NCBI GenBank assembly: GCA_963642145.1
Contig: CAVIFU010000011.1
Span: forward strand, 1 to 39,968
Direction of reading: 5' to 3'
Length of the DNA: 39,968 nucleotides
Source of the DNA: Stercoripulliclostridium_A sp963642145
GTDB lineage: Bacteria > Bacillota > Clostridia > Christensenellales > DTU072
How positions within the stretch are numbered: position 1 is the stretch's first letter; each line of letters begins with the position of its first letter. The translations under genes were made by a program, and so were the position numbers. A model generated the notes under the pieces. The model was not told the DNA's origin, searched no databases, and was given only the letters and a program-made list of their open reading frames with translations. Positions 8,982 to 17,248 of this stretch are shown in pieces.

Positions 8982-10170
8982 AGATACCATTCGCATGAGC
9001 TTCAAGAACCTGTTCTCCAACAAGATGCGCACGTTTTTGACCACGCTCGGCATAATAATCGGCATAATGAGTATTATTGCTCTTATCACCATAGGGCAGG
9101 GAGTTACGGGATCCGTCATCGAGCAGTTATCGGGACTCGGCGGCAACAGGATAAGCGTTTCACTCAAAAACACCCAAGTCAAATACGGATTCACGGACGC
9201 GGAGTTGCAGAGATTTACCGAGATTGACGGTGTGGAAGGCATATCGCCCACTCTCAATCAAACGATGACATACACTCTCGTGCCGGGAGCGACAAACAGC
9301 AATTATAATTATGTCTACACAAGCGCGACGCGCGTAATGGGCGTAAACAACTATTACTTTTCGGTATCGGCAAGCGATTCGATCAAGGCAGGCAGGGCAA
9401 TAACCGATACGGACGTGGAATTTGCGACGCACGTTTGCGTTATCGGCAATAAGCTTTGGAAGCAACTTTACGGCAATTACGATCCGATAGGCGAGGTTGT
9501 CAAGATAAACAGCATGGACTTTACCGTAATAGGCATAATGGACGAGCTTGTCGGGCTGGAAACAGCCGGTAATTACAGTTTCGTCGTGCCTTACACCACG
9601 GCTATGGTCGATCTCAAAATGGGGCTTGTACGTAACTTTGACGCCGTCATTGCCGAGGACGCCGACATGAGTCTTGCCGTCAGCCAAATCAGCGATATGT
9701 GCGCCGACATCGTCGGATCGGACAAGAGCTGTTCGGTAAGCAACAAGCAGGAAGTCATGGACATCGTGCTTACCATCACCGACCTTGTCCTCGGCATGCT
9801 TGCGGGAATAGCGGCGATAGCCTTGCTGGTAGGCGGCATCGGTATTATGAATATGATGCTCGTATCGGTATCCGAGCGCACTTCGGAGATAGGACTGCGC
9901 AAAGCCCTCGGCGCCAAGCCTTCCGTAATCATGTTCCAATTTCTCGTGGAATCGGTTATAATAAGCTTACTCGGAGGCATAACCGGCGTGGGACTCGGCG
10001 TAGCCATAGCGTATATCGCTTCGGTGCTCATCGGATACAAATTCACCATACAGGCAACAACGATATTGCTTGCGGTGGGATTTTCCGTCGCGGTCGGACT
10101 GATATTCGGCATTCTGCCGGCGCACAAAGCCTCCAAACTCAGTCCTATAGACGCATTGCGCGCACAATAA
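8974..10170 (+). CDS. MacB-like ABC transporter permease (FtsX fold)
   Basis: The 398-residue membrane partner of the preceding ATPase. Topology is the MacB one: an N-terminal helix (about residues 20-42, MRTFLTTLGIIIGIMSIIALITIG), a large extracytoplasmic MacB_PCD domain (about 45-265), and three helices in the C-terminal FtsX domain (about 275-390). The sequence RTSEIGLRKALGAKPSVI near residue 308 is the coupling segment typical of the family. The start at ATG 8974 lies behind AGGAGG and overlaps the ATPase gene by 8 bases; a longer in-frame reading from 8905 would be inside the ATPase gene and is rejected. Confidence 0.93.
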   Translation: MFRDTIRMSFKNLFSNKMRTFLTTLGIIIGIMSIIALITIGQGVTGSVIEQLSGLGGNRISVSLKNTQVKYGFTDAELQRFTEIDGVEGISPTLNQTMTYTLVPGATNSNYNYVYTSATRVMGVNNYYFSVSASDSIKAGRAITDTDVEFATHVCVIGNKLWKQLYGNYDPIGEVVKINSMDFTVIGIMDELVGLETAGNYSFVVPYTTAMVDLKMGLVRNFDAVIAEDADMSLAVSQISDMCADIVGSDKSCSVSNKQEVMDIVLTITDLVLGMLAGIAAIALLVGGIGIMNMMLVSVSERTSEIGLRKALGAKPSVIMFQFLVESVIISLLGGITGVGLGVAIAYIASVLIGYKFTIQATTILLAVGFSVAVGLIFGILPAHKASKLSPIDALRAQ

Positions 10171-10180
10171 AAGGAGAAAA

Positions 10181-11146
10181 ATGGACAACAATCAATCTAA
10201 AATAGCAATACTCATAGACGCCGAAAACGTCTCTTACAAAAACACCGATCAAATTATAGAAACGATGGAGAACAAGGGCAAAATCCTCGTCAAAGTCGTC
10301 GTCGCGGATTGGACGCGCATAACGGGCGCCAAAACGCGTTCCAACGGCAAATACGAGTACCGCTCTTTGCAAATCGACGGTTGGCGCAAAGAGGCAAGCA
10401 AACACTCCATGACGGCGGTACAGCAATTCAGCTACGTTGCGGGCAAGAATACGTCGGATATAGCCATGACGATACAAGCAATGAAGATACTGTACGAAAA
10501 GCCGTATATCACCACGTTTTGTCTTGTTTCCAACGACTCGGATTTTACCCGCCTTGCGCAGGAGCTCAGAGAGCAAAACAAAGAGGTCATAGGCATGGGA
10601 GAGCGCGACAAAGCTATCAAGGAATTCGTCAATGCGTTTTCGGAATTTGTGTATCTCGGCGAGAGCATAGAGGAAGACGTATCCGAAAAGCCGAGCGCGG
10701 AAGTTTCCGAAAAACCGAGCGTTGAGGCTACCGAAAATCAAAAGTCGGCAACCCAAAAGTCGGCAAAACAGACAAAGAAGCCGTCCGCTTCGGCGAGAGG
10801 AAAGAAAACCGCGCCCAAGCCGATATTGGACGATGAGATGATGCAAGCGCTCAAAAGCATAGTCGCGGATACCATAGAGGAATCCGAAGAGGGAGTCGCG
10901 TATTACAGCGCGATAAATTCCAAGATGAAGAGGCGATTCGCGGACTTTGTGCCTGCCAACTACGAGTGCAAAAACATCAGTCAACTTATGGCTAAGCTAC
11001 TGCCTTTTTTGAGCGGTTACGAGGAGTACAAGGAGCCCATTCCCAACAACAGCAACGGGTTCATTTACATGTTACGCAAAACCACTGTCAAGTCGGACGC
11101 GCGCAAGCGTTCCGCAGGCGGCAAAAAGAAATCCGCCAAACAATAA
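10181..11146 (+). CDS. NYN-domain protein with C-terminal OST-HTH/LOTUS domain
   Basis: Predicted cytosolic RNA-acting protein of 321 residues. Residues 5-160 form a NYN (PIN-like, LabA/MARF1-type) nuclease domain with an acidic set at Asp13 (LIDAENV), Asp93, Asp119 and Asp121 (VSNDSDF). Residues 165-215 are a low-complexity linker with a repeated EVSEKPS-type unit and many Lys/Ala. Residues about 222-305 look like an OST-HTH/LOTUS domain, an RNA-binding winged helix (LKSIVADTIEES ... FVPANYECKNISQLMAKL), followed by a basic tail. The same domain pair occurs in bacterial LabA-like proteins of unknown target. Start has AAAGGAG; gap to the permease gene is 10 bases. Confidence 0.88.
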   Translation: MDNNQSKIAILIDAENVSYKNTDQIIETMENKGKILVKVVVADWTRITGAKTRSNGKYEYRSLQIDGWRKEASKHSMTAVQQFSYVAGKNTSDIAMTIQAMKILYEKPYITTFCLVSNDSDFTRLAQELREQNKEVIGMGERDKAIKEFVNAFSEFVYLGESIEEDVSEKPSAEVSEKPSVEATENQKSATQKSAKQTKKPSASARGKKTAPKPILDDEMMQALKSIVADTIEESEEGVAYYSAINSKMKRRFADFVPANYECKNISQLMAKLLPFLSGYEEYKEPIPNNSNGFIYMLRKTTVKSDARKRSAGGKKKSAKQ

Positions 11147-11157
11147 CGGGAGGTCGT

Positions 11158-11577
11158 ATGGAATACAAAGTTTCGGGCAAAAGAATAGCGTTGAGGCTCG
11201 TTAAGGGCGAGGAAATAATCGGCAGCATATCGAGTTTATGCAAAGAGCTCGGCATAAAGGCGGCTTCGGTAAGCGGCATAGGGGCTACGGACAACGCGGA
11301 GATAGGCGTTCTCGACATCGCCACCAAATTCTACGTCAAGCAACCGCTCCTCGGCGACATGGAGATAGCGTCGCTTACGGGCAACATATCCGTTGGCGAA
11401 AGCGGCGCGCCTTATTTGCACATGCATATTGTTTTGGGCGGATTCGACGGCGTGCACGCCGGACATTTGGATTATGCCTACATCAGCGCGACGGCGGAGA
11501 TATTTATAGACGTGTTCGACGGCGCAATCGGCAGATTCAAAGACGAAGAAACCGGACTCAACCTAATGAAGTTTTGA
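11158..11577 (+). CDS. PPC/DUF296-domain DNA-binding-like protein
   Basis: A 139-residue single-domain protein of the PPC (plant and prokaryote conserved, DUF296) family. The conserved centre GESGAPYLHMHIVLGG with its HxH and the following H in AGHLDYAYISATAEIF are visible; these histidines bind metal in known structures. Length is normal for the bacterial stand-alone form, which forms trimers. The function is not established in bacteria. It lies 11 bases after the NYN-LOTUS gene behind GGGAGG and is clearly part of the same run. Confidence 0.88.
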   Translation: MEYKVSGKRIALRLVKGEEIIGSISSLCKELGIKAASVSGIGATDNAEIGVLDIATKFYVKQPLLGDMEIASLTGNISVGESGAPYLHMHIVLGGFDGVHAGHLDYAYISATAEIFIDVFDGAIGRFKDEETGLNLMKF

Positions 11578-11584
11578 GGAACCT

Positions 11585-12010
11585 ATGGAAGTATTTGTAT
11601 TGCTCGGCAACAGAATGAACGACGACGGCACTCCGTCGGAGATATTGAAGGGCAGGCTGGAGCTTGCAAAAAAGTATTACGAGGAGCGCAAGCCGGACAA
11701 AATAATCGTGACGGGCGGACTTGCCAATCCCGTTGCCGGCACTCCGGAAGCGCCGGTAATGAAGCGCGAACTCATAGCGCGCGGTATTCCCGAAGAAATC
11801 ATTATAGAGGAAGACAAGAGTCTTACCACCAAACAAAACGCCGAGTTTTCCGTGCCGATAATCAAAAACCTCGGCGCGGATAAAGTCGTGCTGTGCACTT
11901 CGGCATACCACATGAAGCGTTGGTACCTGAATCCGCTGAGATTGTTTAGATTCTACATGTGGCGTAACGGGCTCAAAGGCGTGACGCTTATTCCGTATAC
12001 TGAAAAATGA
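11585..12010 (+). CDS. YdcF-like DUF218 protein, short form
   Basis: A 141-residue member of the DUF218 (YdcF/SanA/ElyC) superfamily. The family core is present: VLLGNRMNDDG, IIVTGGL, SLTTKQNA (family consensus S.nT.eNa) and CTSAYHMKR. It lacks the N-terminal membrane helices of ElyC/SanA and is shorter at the C-terminus than the usual 190-250 residues, so it is a minimal cytosolic form. Relatives act in envelope carbohydrate or lipid-carrier metabolism, but the chemistry is unknown. The RBS is GAGGAA, 7 bases after the DUF296 gene. It is the last gene of the long run; only a weak GC hairpin (12013-12027) without a T-tract follows. Confidence 0.82.
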   Translation: MEVFVLLGNRMNDDGTPSEILKGRLELAKKYYEERKPDKIIVTGGLANPVAGTPEAPVMKRELIARGIPEEIIIEEDKSLTTKQNAEFSVPIIKNLGADKVVLCTSAYHMKRWYLNPLRLFRFYMWRNGLKGVTLIPYTEK

Positions 12011-12079
12011 ATCGGCGGTAAGCGCCGCGCAGAGCGCAATAATTTTACTTGCAAAATCAAAAAACGCGCATTATGGATA

Positions 12080-12108
12080 TTGTAATGTTTGTATGTTTGT
12101 GTTAAAAT
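12080..12108 (+). promoter_or_regulatory. Promoter for the 79-residue protein and LysR genes
   Basis: TTGTAA (12080-12085), 17-base spacer, TAAAAT (12103-12108), 30 bases before the start at 12139. Good spacing with 4 and 5 of 6 matches. Confidence 0.6.
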
Positions 12109-12138
12109 AGAAATATAAAATTTTGTGAGGTAGGACAT

Positions 12139-12378
12139 ATGAATTTCAAAGCTCCGGAACACAATTCTCTCGACGGGCAAGTCATTGAATGCAACGGCAA
12201 AAAGTATAAGCTTTCGGCGAACAACACGCTTGTGTATCCCGTTCAGATACCGATGCCGACGTACAATCTCAATCCGACCATGCATTTCGAGACGCAGGAC
12301 GGGGAACTCGTGCTCAAAATAAGACCCAATCCCACTCCCGTTTTTTCGGAACCGGTCAACAACCAACACAAAAAATAA
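12139..12378 (+). CDS. Hypothetical small protein, 79 residues
   Basis: No family recognised. It has a proper start region (GTGAGG, ATG 12139) and its own promoter. The sequence is polar, with no signal peptide or membrane helix, and has a short beta-rich look: GQVIECNGKKYKLSANNTLVYP, then a proline-rich middle (PVQIPMPTYNLNP), then LVLKIRPNPTPVF. It ends 10 bases before the LysR gene, so the two are probably cotranscribed. It is supported as a gene by its context and start signals rather than by homology. Confidence 0.65.
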   Translation: MNFKAPEHNSLDGQVIECNGKKYKLSANNTLVYPVQIPMPTYNLNPTMHFETQDGELVLKIRPNPTPVFSEPVNNQHKK

Positions 12379-12388
12379 TCGGTAGCGG

Positions 12389-13315
12389 ATGAATATACAG
12401 TATTTGAGATACGCCGTAGAGGTAGCCAAGGCGGGATCGTTGAGTAAAGCGGCGGAAACGTTGTGCGTGGCGCAACCCAACCTAAGTCGCGCCGTCAAGG
12501 AACTCGAAAACGAACTCGGCATAACGCTGTTCGAGCGTTGCGCTACCGGTATGAGTCTTACTCCGGACGGAGCAAGGCTTGTCTCTTACGCCAAAAAACT
12601 TTTGCGCGAGATGGACGAGATCGAACGCATGTTCAAGGTGAGCGACGGCAAAAAGGCGCATTTTTCCATATCCGTGCCGAGGGCAAGCTATATTTCCAAA
12701 GCGTTTGTGGAGTTTTCCAAGTGCTTGGATTCCGAGGCGCGTTGCGAAGTTTTTTATCAAGAAACCAACGCGATGAACGTCATCAAAAATATCGTCGAAG
12801 CCGACTATAAGTTAGGCATCGTGCGCTATGCGGAGCAGTACGACAAGTATTTCAAAGAGATGTTCGAGCAAAAAGGACTGGCATACGAGCTTGTGACCGA
12901 ATTCGAATACAGGCTTGCCATGTCAAAAGAGTCTCCGCTTGCCGATCTCGACGTCATAAGTTACGCCGACCTTGCCGATTTCATAGAGATTGCGCATGCC
13001 GATCCGTATGTGCCGACGATAGGGCTTGCGGACGTGCGCAAAATGGAATTGCCGGAGAACGGCGTCAGGCGTATTTTCGTATTCGAGCGCGGCGGACAAT
13101 TCGACCTGCTTTCGTCCAATCCCGAAACTTATATGTGGGTGTCCCCGATACCCGAGGAGACGCTTACGCGATTCGGACTTGCCGAACGCGGTTGCCCGGA
13201 TAACAACAAAACCTACAAAGACATGCTTGTGTACCGCAAGGACTACAAGCTTACCGATCTTGACAAAAACTTTATCACCGAACTGTGTCGCGCCAAGCGC
13301 GATGTAATCGGTTGA
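12389..13315 (+). CDS. LysR-family transcriptional regulator
   Basis: A 308-residue LTTR. Residues 1-60 are the winged helix-turn-helix (MNIQYLRYAVEVAKAGSLSK, then AAETLCVAQPNLSRAVKELE, then LGITLFERCATGMSLT), and residues about 90-300 form the periplasmic-binding-like effector domain. Full length for the family. The start has only a weak RBS, consistent with coupling to the small gene 10 bases upstream. The next gene in the same direction is adhE, 148 bases away, whose promoter contains an inverted repeat; LTTRs often control a neighbouring gene, so control of adhE is a reasonable inference. Effector unknown. Confidence 0.92.
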   Translation: MNIQYLRYAVEVAKAGSLSKAAETLCVAQPNLSRAVKELENELGITLFERCATGMSLTPDGARLVSYAKKLLREMDEIERMFKVSDGKKAHFSISVPRASYISKAFVEFSKCLDSEARCEVFYQETNAMNVIKNIVEADYKLGIVRYAEQYDKYFKEMFEQKGLAYELVTEFEYRLAMSKESPLADLDVISYADLADFIEIAHADPYVPTIGLADVRKMELPENGVRRIFVFERGGQFDLLSSNPETYMWVSPIPEETLTRFGLAERGCPDNNKTYKDMLVYRKDYKLTDLDKNFITELCRAKRDVIG

Positions 13316-13357
13316 TATGTCGTAACGCAAAGCGATCGAGCGGTATATATAATTTGA

Positions 13358-13409
13358 TATACCACGTATACGATAAATGTATTATATTTATTTTATATAA
13401 AGTGGTATA
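13358..13409. promoter_or_regulatory. Inverted repeat in the adhE promoter, possible operator
   Basis: TATACCAC (13358-13365) and its exact complement GTGGTATA (13402-13409) flank 36 bases of AT-rich DNA. The right arm overlaps the adhE -10 hexamer. It may bind a dimeric regulator with looping or with two half-sites; LysR neighbour is the first candidate. It is not a Rex consensus site (TTGTGAA-type). Confidence 0.5.
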
Positions 13410-13411
13410 AT
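13406..13411 (+). promoter_or_regulatory. adhE -10 element without a recognisable -35
   Basis: A perfect TATAAT lies 52 bases before the adhE start. The hexamer 17 bases upstream is TATATT, a poor -35, which fits an activator-dependent promoter. The region around it is strongly AT-rich. Confidence 0.55.
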
Positions 13412-13462
13412 GCTCGGGAAAACGAAAATCGTTTTTGCGATAAAACATTCATAGGAGTAAAT

Positions 13463-16177
13463 ATGGAACAAAAGGATTATGCAATAGTAGACGGAGTGGA
13501 AGCACTCAAAGCCAAGATTGCCGAAGTCAGACAAGCTCAAAAATGTTTTGCCGAGTATACGGAAGAACAAGTTGACAAAATCTTCTTCGCAGCGGCTGTT
13601 GCCGCCAACAAAATGCGTATACCGCTAGCCAAAATGGCTGTTGAAGAAACCGGTATGGGCATTGTGGAAGACAAGGTTATCAAAAACCATTACGCTTCCG
13701 AATACATCTATAACGCGTATAAACATGTCAAAACTTGCGGCGTTATCGAAGAAGACAAAGCTTACGGCATCAAAAAGATAGCGGAGCCTATCGGTCTTGT
13801 AGGAGCGGTTATTCCTACCACCAACCCCACTTCCACCGCGATATTCAAAACGCTCATTTCGCTCAAAACGCGTAACGGCATAATCATCAGTCCGCACCCG
13901 AGAGCAAAGAAGTCCACCATAGCCGCGGCTAAGGTAGTTCTTGAAGCCGCCGTCAAGGCAGGCGCGCCCGAAGGCATTATCGGATGGATAGATATCCCGA
14001 GCCTCGACATGACCAACCTTCTAATGAAGGAATCGGACATCATCCTCGCTACCGGCGGACCCGGGATGGTCAGAGCGGCATACAGTAGCGGCAAACCGGC
14101 ACTCGGCGTAGGCGCGGGCAACACCCCGGCTATTATCGATAGTAGCGCGGACGTTATACTTGCAGTCAACTCCATCATTCATTCCAAAACGTTTGATAAC
14201 GGCATGATCTGCGCAAGTGAGCAATCCGTTATCGTTCTCGACGACGTATACGATCTTGCCAAGGCAGAGTTTGCAGCCAGAGGTTGCTACTTCCTCGATC
14301 CCGAAGAGACCGAAAAGGTTCGTAAGACCATACTTATCAACGGCGCTCTCAACGCCAAGATCGTCGGACAAAAGCCCGTAACCATCGCGCGTCTTGCCGG
14401 ATTCGAAGTACCGGAAGGCACCAAGATTCTTATCGGTGAAGTAGAGAGCGTAGAGCTTTCGGAAGAGTTCGCTCACGAAAAGCTTTCTCCCGTACTTGCC
14501 ATGTACCGCGCTACCGACATCCAAGACGCGTTCTCCAAGGCGGAGCACCTCATCGCGGACGGCGGTTACGGTCACACCTCCTCCATCTACCTCAACGTTA
14601 ATACGGAAAAGGATAAACTCCAAGAGTTTGCGCACCGTATGAAGACTTGCAGAGTGCTTGTCAATACTCCTTCTTCCCAAGGCGGTATCGGCGACTTGTA
14701 CAACTTCAAACTTACCCCCTCCCTCACCTTAGGTTGCGGTTCTTGGGGTGGCAACTCCGTATCGGAGAACGTTGGCGTCAAACATCTTATCAATATCAAG
14801 ACCGTAGCGGAAAGGAGAGAAAACATGCTTTGGTTCAGAGCTCCCGAAAAAGTATATATAAAGAAAGGTTGCTTGCCCGTGGCTCTTGACGAGCTCAAAA
14901 CCGTTATGGGCAAGAAGAGGGCGTTTATCGTCACCGATAGCTTCCTCTATCACAACGGATACACCAAACCCATCACCGATAAACTCGACCAAATGGGCAT
15001 CGTCCACACCACGTTCTTCAACGTTGCTCCGGATCCTACCCTTGCTTGCGCCAAAGAAGGCACCGCCCAAATGCGCGCATTCGAACCCGATTGCATCATC
15101 GCTCTCGGCGGCGGCTCCGCAATGGACGCCGGCAAGATAATGTGGGTTATGTACGAGCATCCGGAAGTTGACTTTATGGATATGGCAATGCGCTTCATGG
15201 ATATCCGTAAGCGTGTATACACCTTCCCCAAGATGGGCGAAAAGGCATACTTCATAGCTATACCTACTTCCGCCGGTACCGGTTCGGAAGTTACCCCGTT
15301 TGCCGTTATCACGGATGAAACCACCGGCATCAAATATCCTCTTGCGGACTATGAACTCCTTCCCAAGATGGCTATTATCGATACCGACTTCCATATGAGC
15401 GCACCTCGCGGACTTACCGCGGCTTCCGGTATCGACGCCGTAACGCACGCTCTCGAAGCAATCGCGTCCATGATGGCAACCGATTATACCGACGGTCTTG
15501 CGCTCAAAGCACTCAAAACGATATTCGAGTATTTGCCGAGAGCTTACGACAACGGACAAAGCGACGTCCAAGCCAGAGAGAAGATGGCAAACGCCGCCAC
15601 CATGGCAGGTATGGCATTCGCCAACGCCTTCCTCGGAGTATGCCACTCCATGGCGCACAAACTCGGCGCATTCCATCATTTGCCGCACGGCGTAGCCAAC
15701 GCGCTCATGATTGACGAAGTTATCCGCTTCAACGCAGCCGAAGTTCCCGCCAAGATGGGCACGTTCCCGCAATACGATCATCCGCACACCCGTGCAAGAT
15801 ATGCAGAAGTTGCCGATTATCTCGGTCTCGGCGGCAAAACCGACGAAGAGAAGGTTGAGAACCTTATCGTAGCCATCGACGCCCTCAAAGAGAGAGTAGG
15901 CATCAAGCCCACCATCAAGGATTACGTCGCGGACGAAGCAAACTTCCTTGCACGTTTGGACGATATGGTAGAGCAAGCGTTCGACGATCAATGCACCGGC
16001 GCCAACCCGAGATATCCGCTCATGAGCGAGATCAAGCAAATGTACCTCAACGCGTACTACGGCAAGAAGTTCCAAGAGAACGCCGTACCGCTCCTTGCCA
16101 AGGCAACGGAAGAGGAAGCCGCGCGCAACTTCAAAAAAATCTATAATAACGGCGAGAAGAAGAAAAAGACCAAATAA
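13463..16177 (+). CDS. adhE: Bifunctional acetaldehyde-CoA/alcohol dehydrogenase
   Basis: Converts acetyl-CoA to acetaldehyde and then ethanol, regenerating two NAD+; the protein forms spirosomes in the cytosol. The 904 residues comprise an N-terminal CoA-acylating aldehyde dehydrogenase (about 1-440, catalytic Cys250 in NGMICASEQS) joined to a C-terminal iron-dependent alcohol dehydrogenase (about 455-865). The latter shows GGGSAMDAGKIMW, TSAGTGSEVTPFAV and the metal-ligand region CHSMAHKLGAFHHLPHGVANA. Length matches E. coli AdhE (891) with a Lys-rich tail. RBS is AGGAG. Codon use is markedly uniform (AAC, ATC, CTT), as in highly expressed genes. No clear terminator separates it from the genes downstream. 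Confidence 0.97.
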   Translation: MEQKDYAIVDGVEALKAKIAEVRQAQKCFAEYTEEQVDKIFFAAAVAANKMRIPLAKMAVEETGMGIVEDKVIKNHYASEYIYNAYKHVKTCGVIEEDKAYGIKKIAEPIGLVGAVIPTTNPTSTAIFKTLISLKTRNGIIISPHPRAKKSTIAAAKVVLEAAVKAGAPEGIIGWIDIPSLDMTNLLMKESDIILATGGPGMVRAAYSSGKPALGVGAGNTPAIIDSSADVILAVNSIIHSKTFDNGMICASEQSVIVLDDVYDLAKAEFAARGCYFLDPEETEKVRKTILINGALNAKIVGQKPVTIARLAGFEVPEGTKILIGEVESVELSEEFAHEKLSPVLAMYRATDIQDAFSKAEHLIADGGYGHTSSIYLNVNTEKDKLQEFAHRMKTCRVLVNTPSSQGGIGDLYNFKLTPSLTLGCGSWGGNSVSENVGVKHLINIKTVAERRENMLWFRAPEKVYIKKGCLPVALDELKTVMGKKRAFIVTDSFLYHNGYTKPITDKLDQMGIVHTTFFNVAPDPTLACAKEGTAQMRAFEPDCIIALGGGSAMDAGKIMWVMYEHPEVDFMDMAMRFMDIRKRVYTFPKMGEKAYFIAIPTSAGTGSEVTPFAVITDETTGIKYPLADYELLPKMAIIDTDFHMSAPRGLTAASGIDAVTHALEAIASMMATDYTDGLALKALKTIFEYLPRAYDNGQSDVQAREKMANAATMAGMAFANAFLGVCHSMAHKLGAFHHLPHGVANALMIDEVIRFNAAEVPAKMGTFPQYDHPHTRARYAEVADYLGLGGKTDEEKVENLIVAIDALKERVGIKPTIKDYVADEANFLARLDDMVEQAFDDQCTGANPRYPLMSEIKQMYLNAYYGKKFQENAVPLLAKATEEEAARNFKKIYNNGEKKKKTK

Positions 16178-16238
16178 CAAAGGCATCGCCTTATAGAATC
16201 TGTAACAAATAAAATCAAATAAACTAACGGAGGTCAAT
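16178..16238 (+). other. adhE-kinase spacer without convincing terminator
   Basis: Sixty-one bases. A small hairpin AAGGC-atc-GCCTT lies at 16181-16193 but no T-tract follows, so transcription from adhE may run on. No promoter hexamer pair with good spacing was seen. The region ends with a strong RBS ACGGAGG before 16239. Confidence 0.45.
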
Positions 16239-16988
16239 ATGAAACTCGACAGAGTAATCGCTTTAAGGAACAACAAGACAATTTACCGTGACGGCGATAA
16301 TTGCATCAAAGTCTTCGACGCCGATTTCTCCAAAGCCGACGTTCTCAACGAGGCGCTCAATCAAGCGCGCGTAGAGAGCACGGGACTCAATATCCCCAAG
16401 ATTAGGGAAGTCACCACTTTTGACGGCAAATGGGCAATCGTATCGGATTACATCAAAGGCAAAACTCTCGATAGACTTATGGCGGAGAATCCCGACAAGA
16501 GATCGGAGTATCTCGAGAAGTTCGTTGACCTCCAAATAGAGGTTCAATCCAAGACCTGTCCGCTACTCAACAAGCTCAGAGACAAGATGAATCGCAAAAT
16601 TAGCGAAGCTAACCTCGACGCCACTACGCGTTATGATCTGCACACAAGGTTAGAGGGCATGCCCAAGCACAACAAATTGTGCCACGGCGACTTCAACCCG
16701 TCCAACATAATCATCACGGACGAGGGCGAAGCGTATATCATCGACTGGTCGCACGCCACCCAAGGCAACGCCTCCGCAGACGTTGCGCGCACATACTTAC
16801 TGTTCTGCCTGTCCGGCGAGCATGAGATGGCAGAAGAGTATCTGAATCTCTTCTGCAAGAAGAGCGATACCGCAAGGCAGTACGTACAAAAGTGGATGCC
16901 CATCGTTGCCGCGTCGCAGTCTGTCAAAGGCAACAAAGACGAGCGTGAATTCCTGCTATCTTGGGTAGATGTAGTCGAATATCAATAA
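16239..16988 (+). CDS. APH-like small-molecule kinase family protein
   Basis: A 249-residue protein of the aminoglycoside/choline phosphotransferase superfamily (protein-kinase-like fold). The catalytic loop is LCHGDFNPSNIIIT (Asp and Asn near residues 150-155), followed by the metal-binding IIDWSHA (Asp near 168) and an aspartate in SADVARTYLLF. The N-lobe has VIALRNNKTIYRDGDNCIKVF and KGKTLDRLM as hinge. The substrate is not known; antibiotic resistance is unlikely given its place between adhE and hydrogenase genes. It ends 14 bases before the first ferredoxin gene and is therefore in the hydrogenase run. Confidence 0.85.
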   Translation: MKLDRVIALRNNKTIYRDGDNCIKVFDADFSKADVLNEALNQARVESTGLNIPKIREVTTFDGKWAIVSDYIKGKTLDRLMAENPDKRSEYLEKFVDLQIEVQSKTCPLLNKLRDKMNRKISEANLDATTRYDLHTRLEGMPKHNKLCHGDFNPSNIIITDEGEAYIIDWSHATQGNASADVARTYLLFCLSGEHEMAEEYLNLFCKKSDTARQYVQKWMPIVAASQSVKGNKDEREFLLSWVDVVEYQ

Positions 16989-17002
16989 AGAGGAGACGGA
17001 TA

Positions 17003-17245
17003 ATGGTTAAAGTAGTAGTTTGTATAGGTAGTTCTTGCCACATAAAAGGTTCTCGTCAGGTAGTTGAAGGGCTCCAACGCCTTGTGGCGACCAACGGATT
17101 GGAAGAGAAAGTCGAGCTTGGCGGAACGTTCTGCATGGGCAGATGCCAAGAAGGCGTTTGCGTTACGGTTGACGGCGAATTTCACTCGGTTTCTCCCGAC
17201 ACGGTTGACGATTTCTTCGCAAAGGAAGTATTACCTAAGGTATAA
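17003..17245 (+). CDS. [2Fe-2S] thioredoxin-like ferredoxin (NuoE-like), first copy
   Basis: An 80-residue protein with the cysteine pattern of the thioredoxin-fold [2Fe-2S] family (NuoE/HndA C-terminal domain): Cys7-x4-Cys12 (CIGSSC) and Cys44-x3-Cys48 (FCMGRC), with an extra Cys in QEGVC. It lacks the N-terminal helical part of NuoE. A GTG-less start at ATG 17003 behind GGAGACGG is preferred over an earlier reading that begins inside the kinase gene. Proteins of this kind pass electrons to or from [FeFe]-hydrogenase subunits. It is followed 3 bases later by a paralogue. Confidence 0.9.
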   Translation: MVKVVVCIGSSCHIKGSRQVVEGLQRLVATNGLEEKVELGGTFCMGRCQEGVCVTVDGEFHSVSPDTVDDFFAKEVLPKV

Positions 17246-17248
17246 CGT

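Noticed and set aside
12013..12027. Terminator after the DUF218 gene
   Set aside because: The CGGCG-gtaag-CGCCG stem is short and not followed by a T-tract; kept only as a remark.
13321..13462. Rex-type redox operator upstream of adhE
   Set aside because: No TTGTGAA-type inverted repeat is present; the only clear palindrome is the TATACCAC/GTGGTATA pair.
14729..16276. 515-codon open frame on the minus strand opposite adhE
   Set aside because: Lies fully antisense to the well-supported AdhE alcohol dehydrogenase domain and beyond it, with no recognisable motif; the frame stays open because of the biased codon use of adhE.
16239..16988. Aminoglycoside resistance gene
   Set aside because: Only the general APH fold is visible; the position between adhE and hydrogenase genes and the lack of mobile-element signs argue against acquired resistance.
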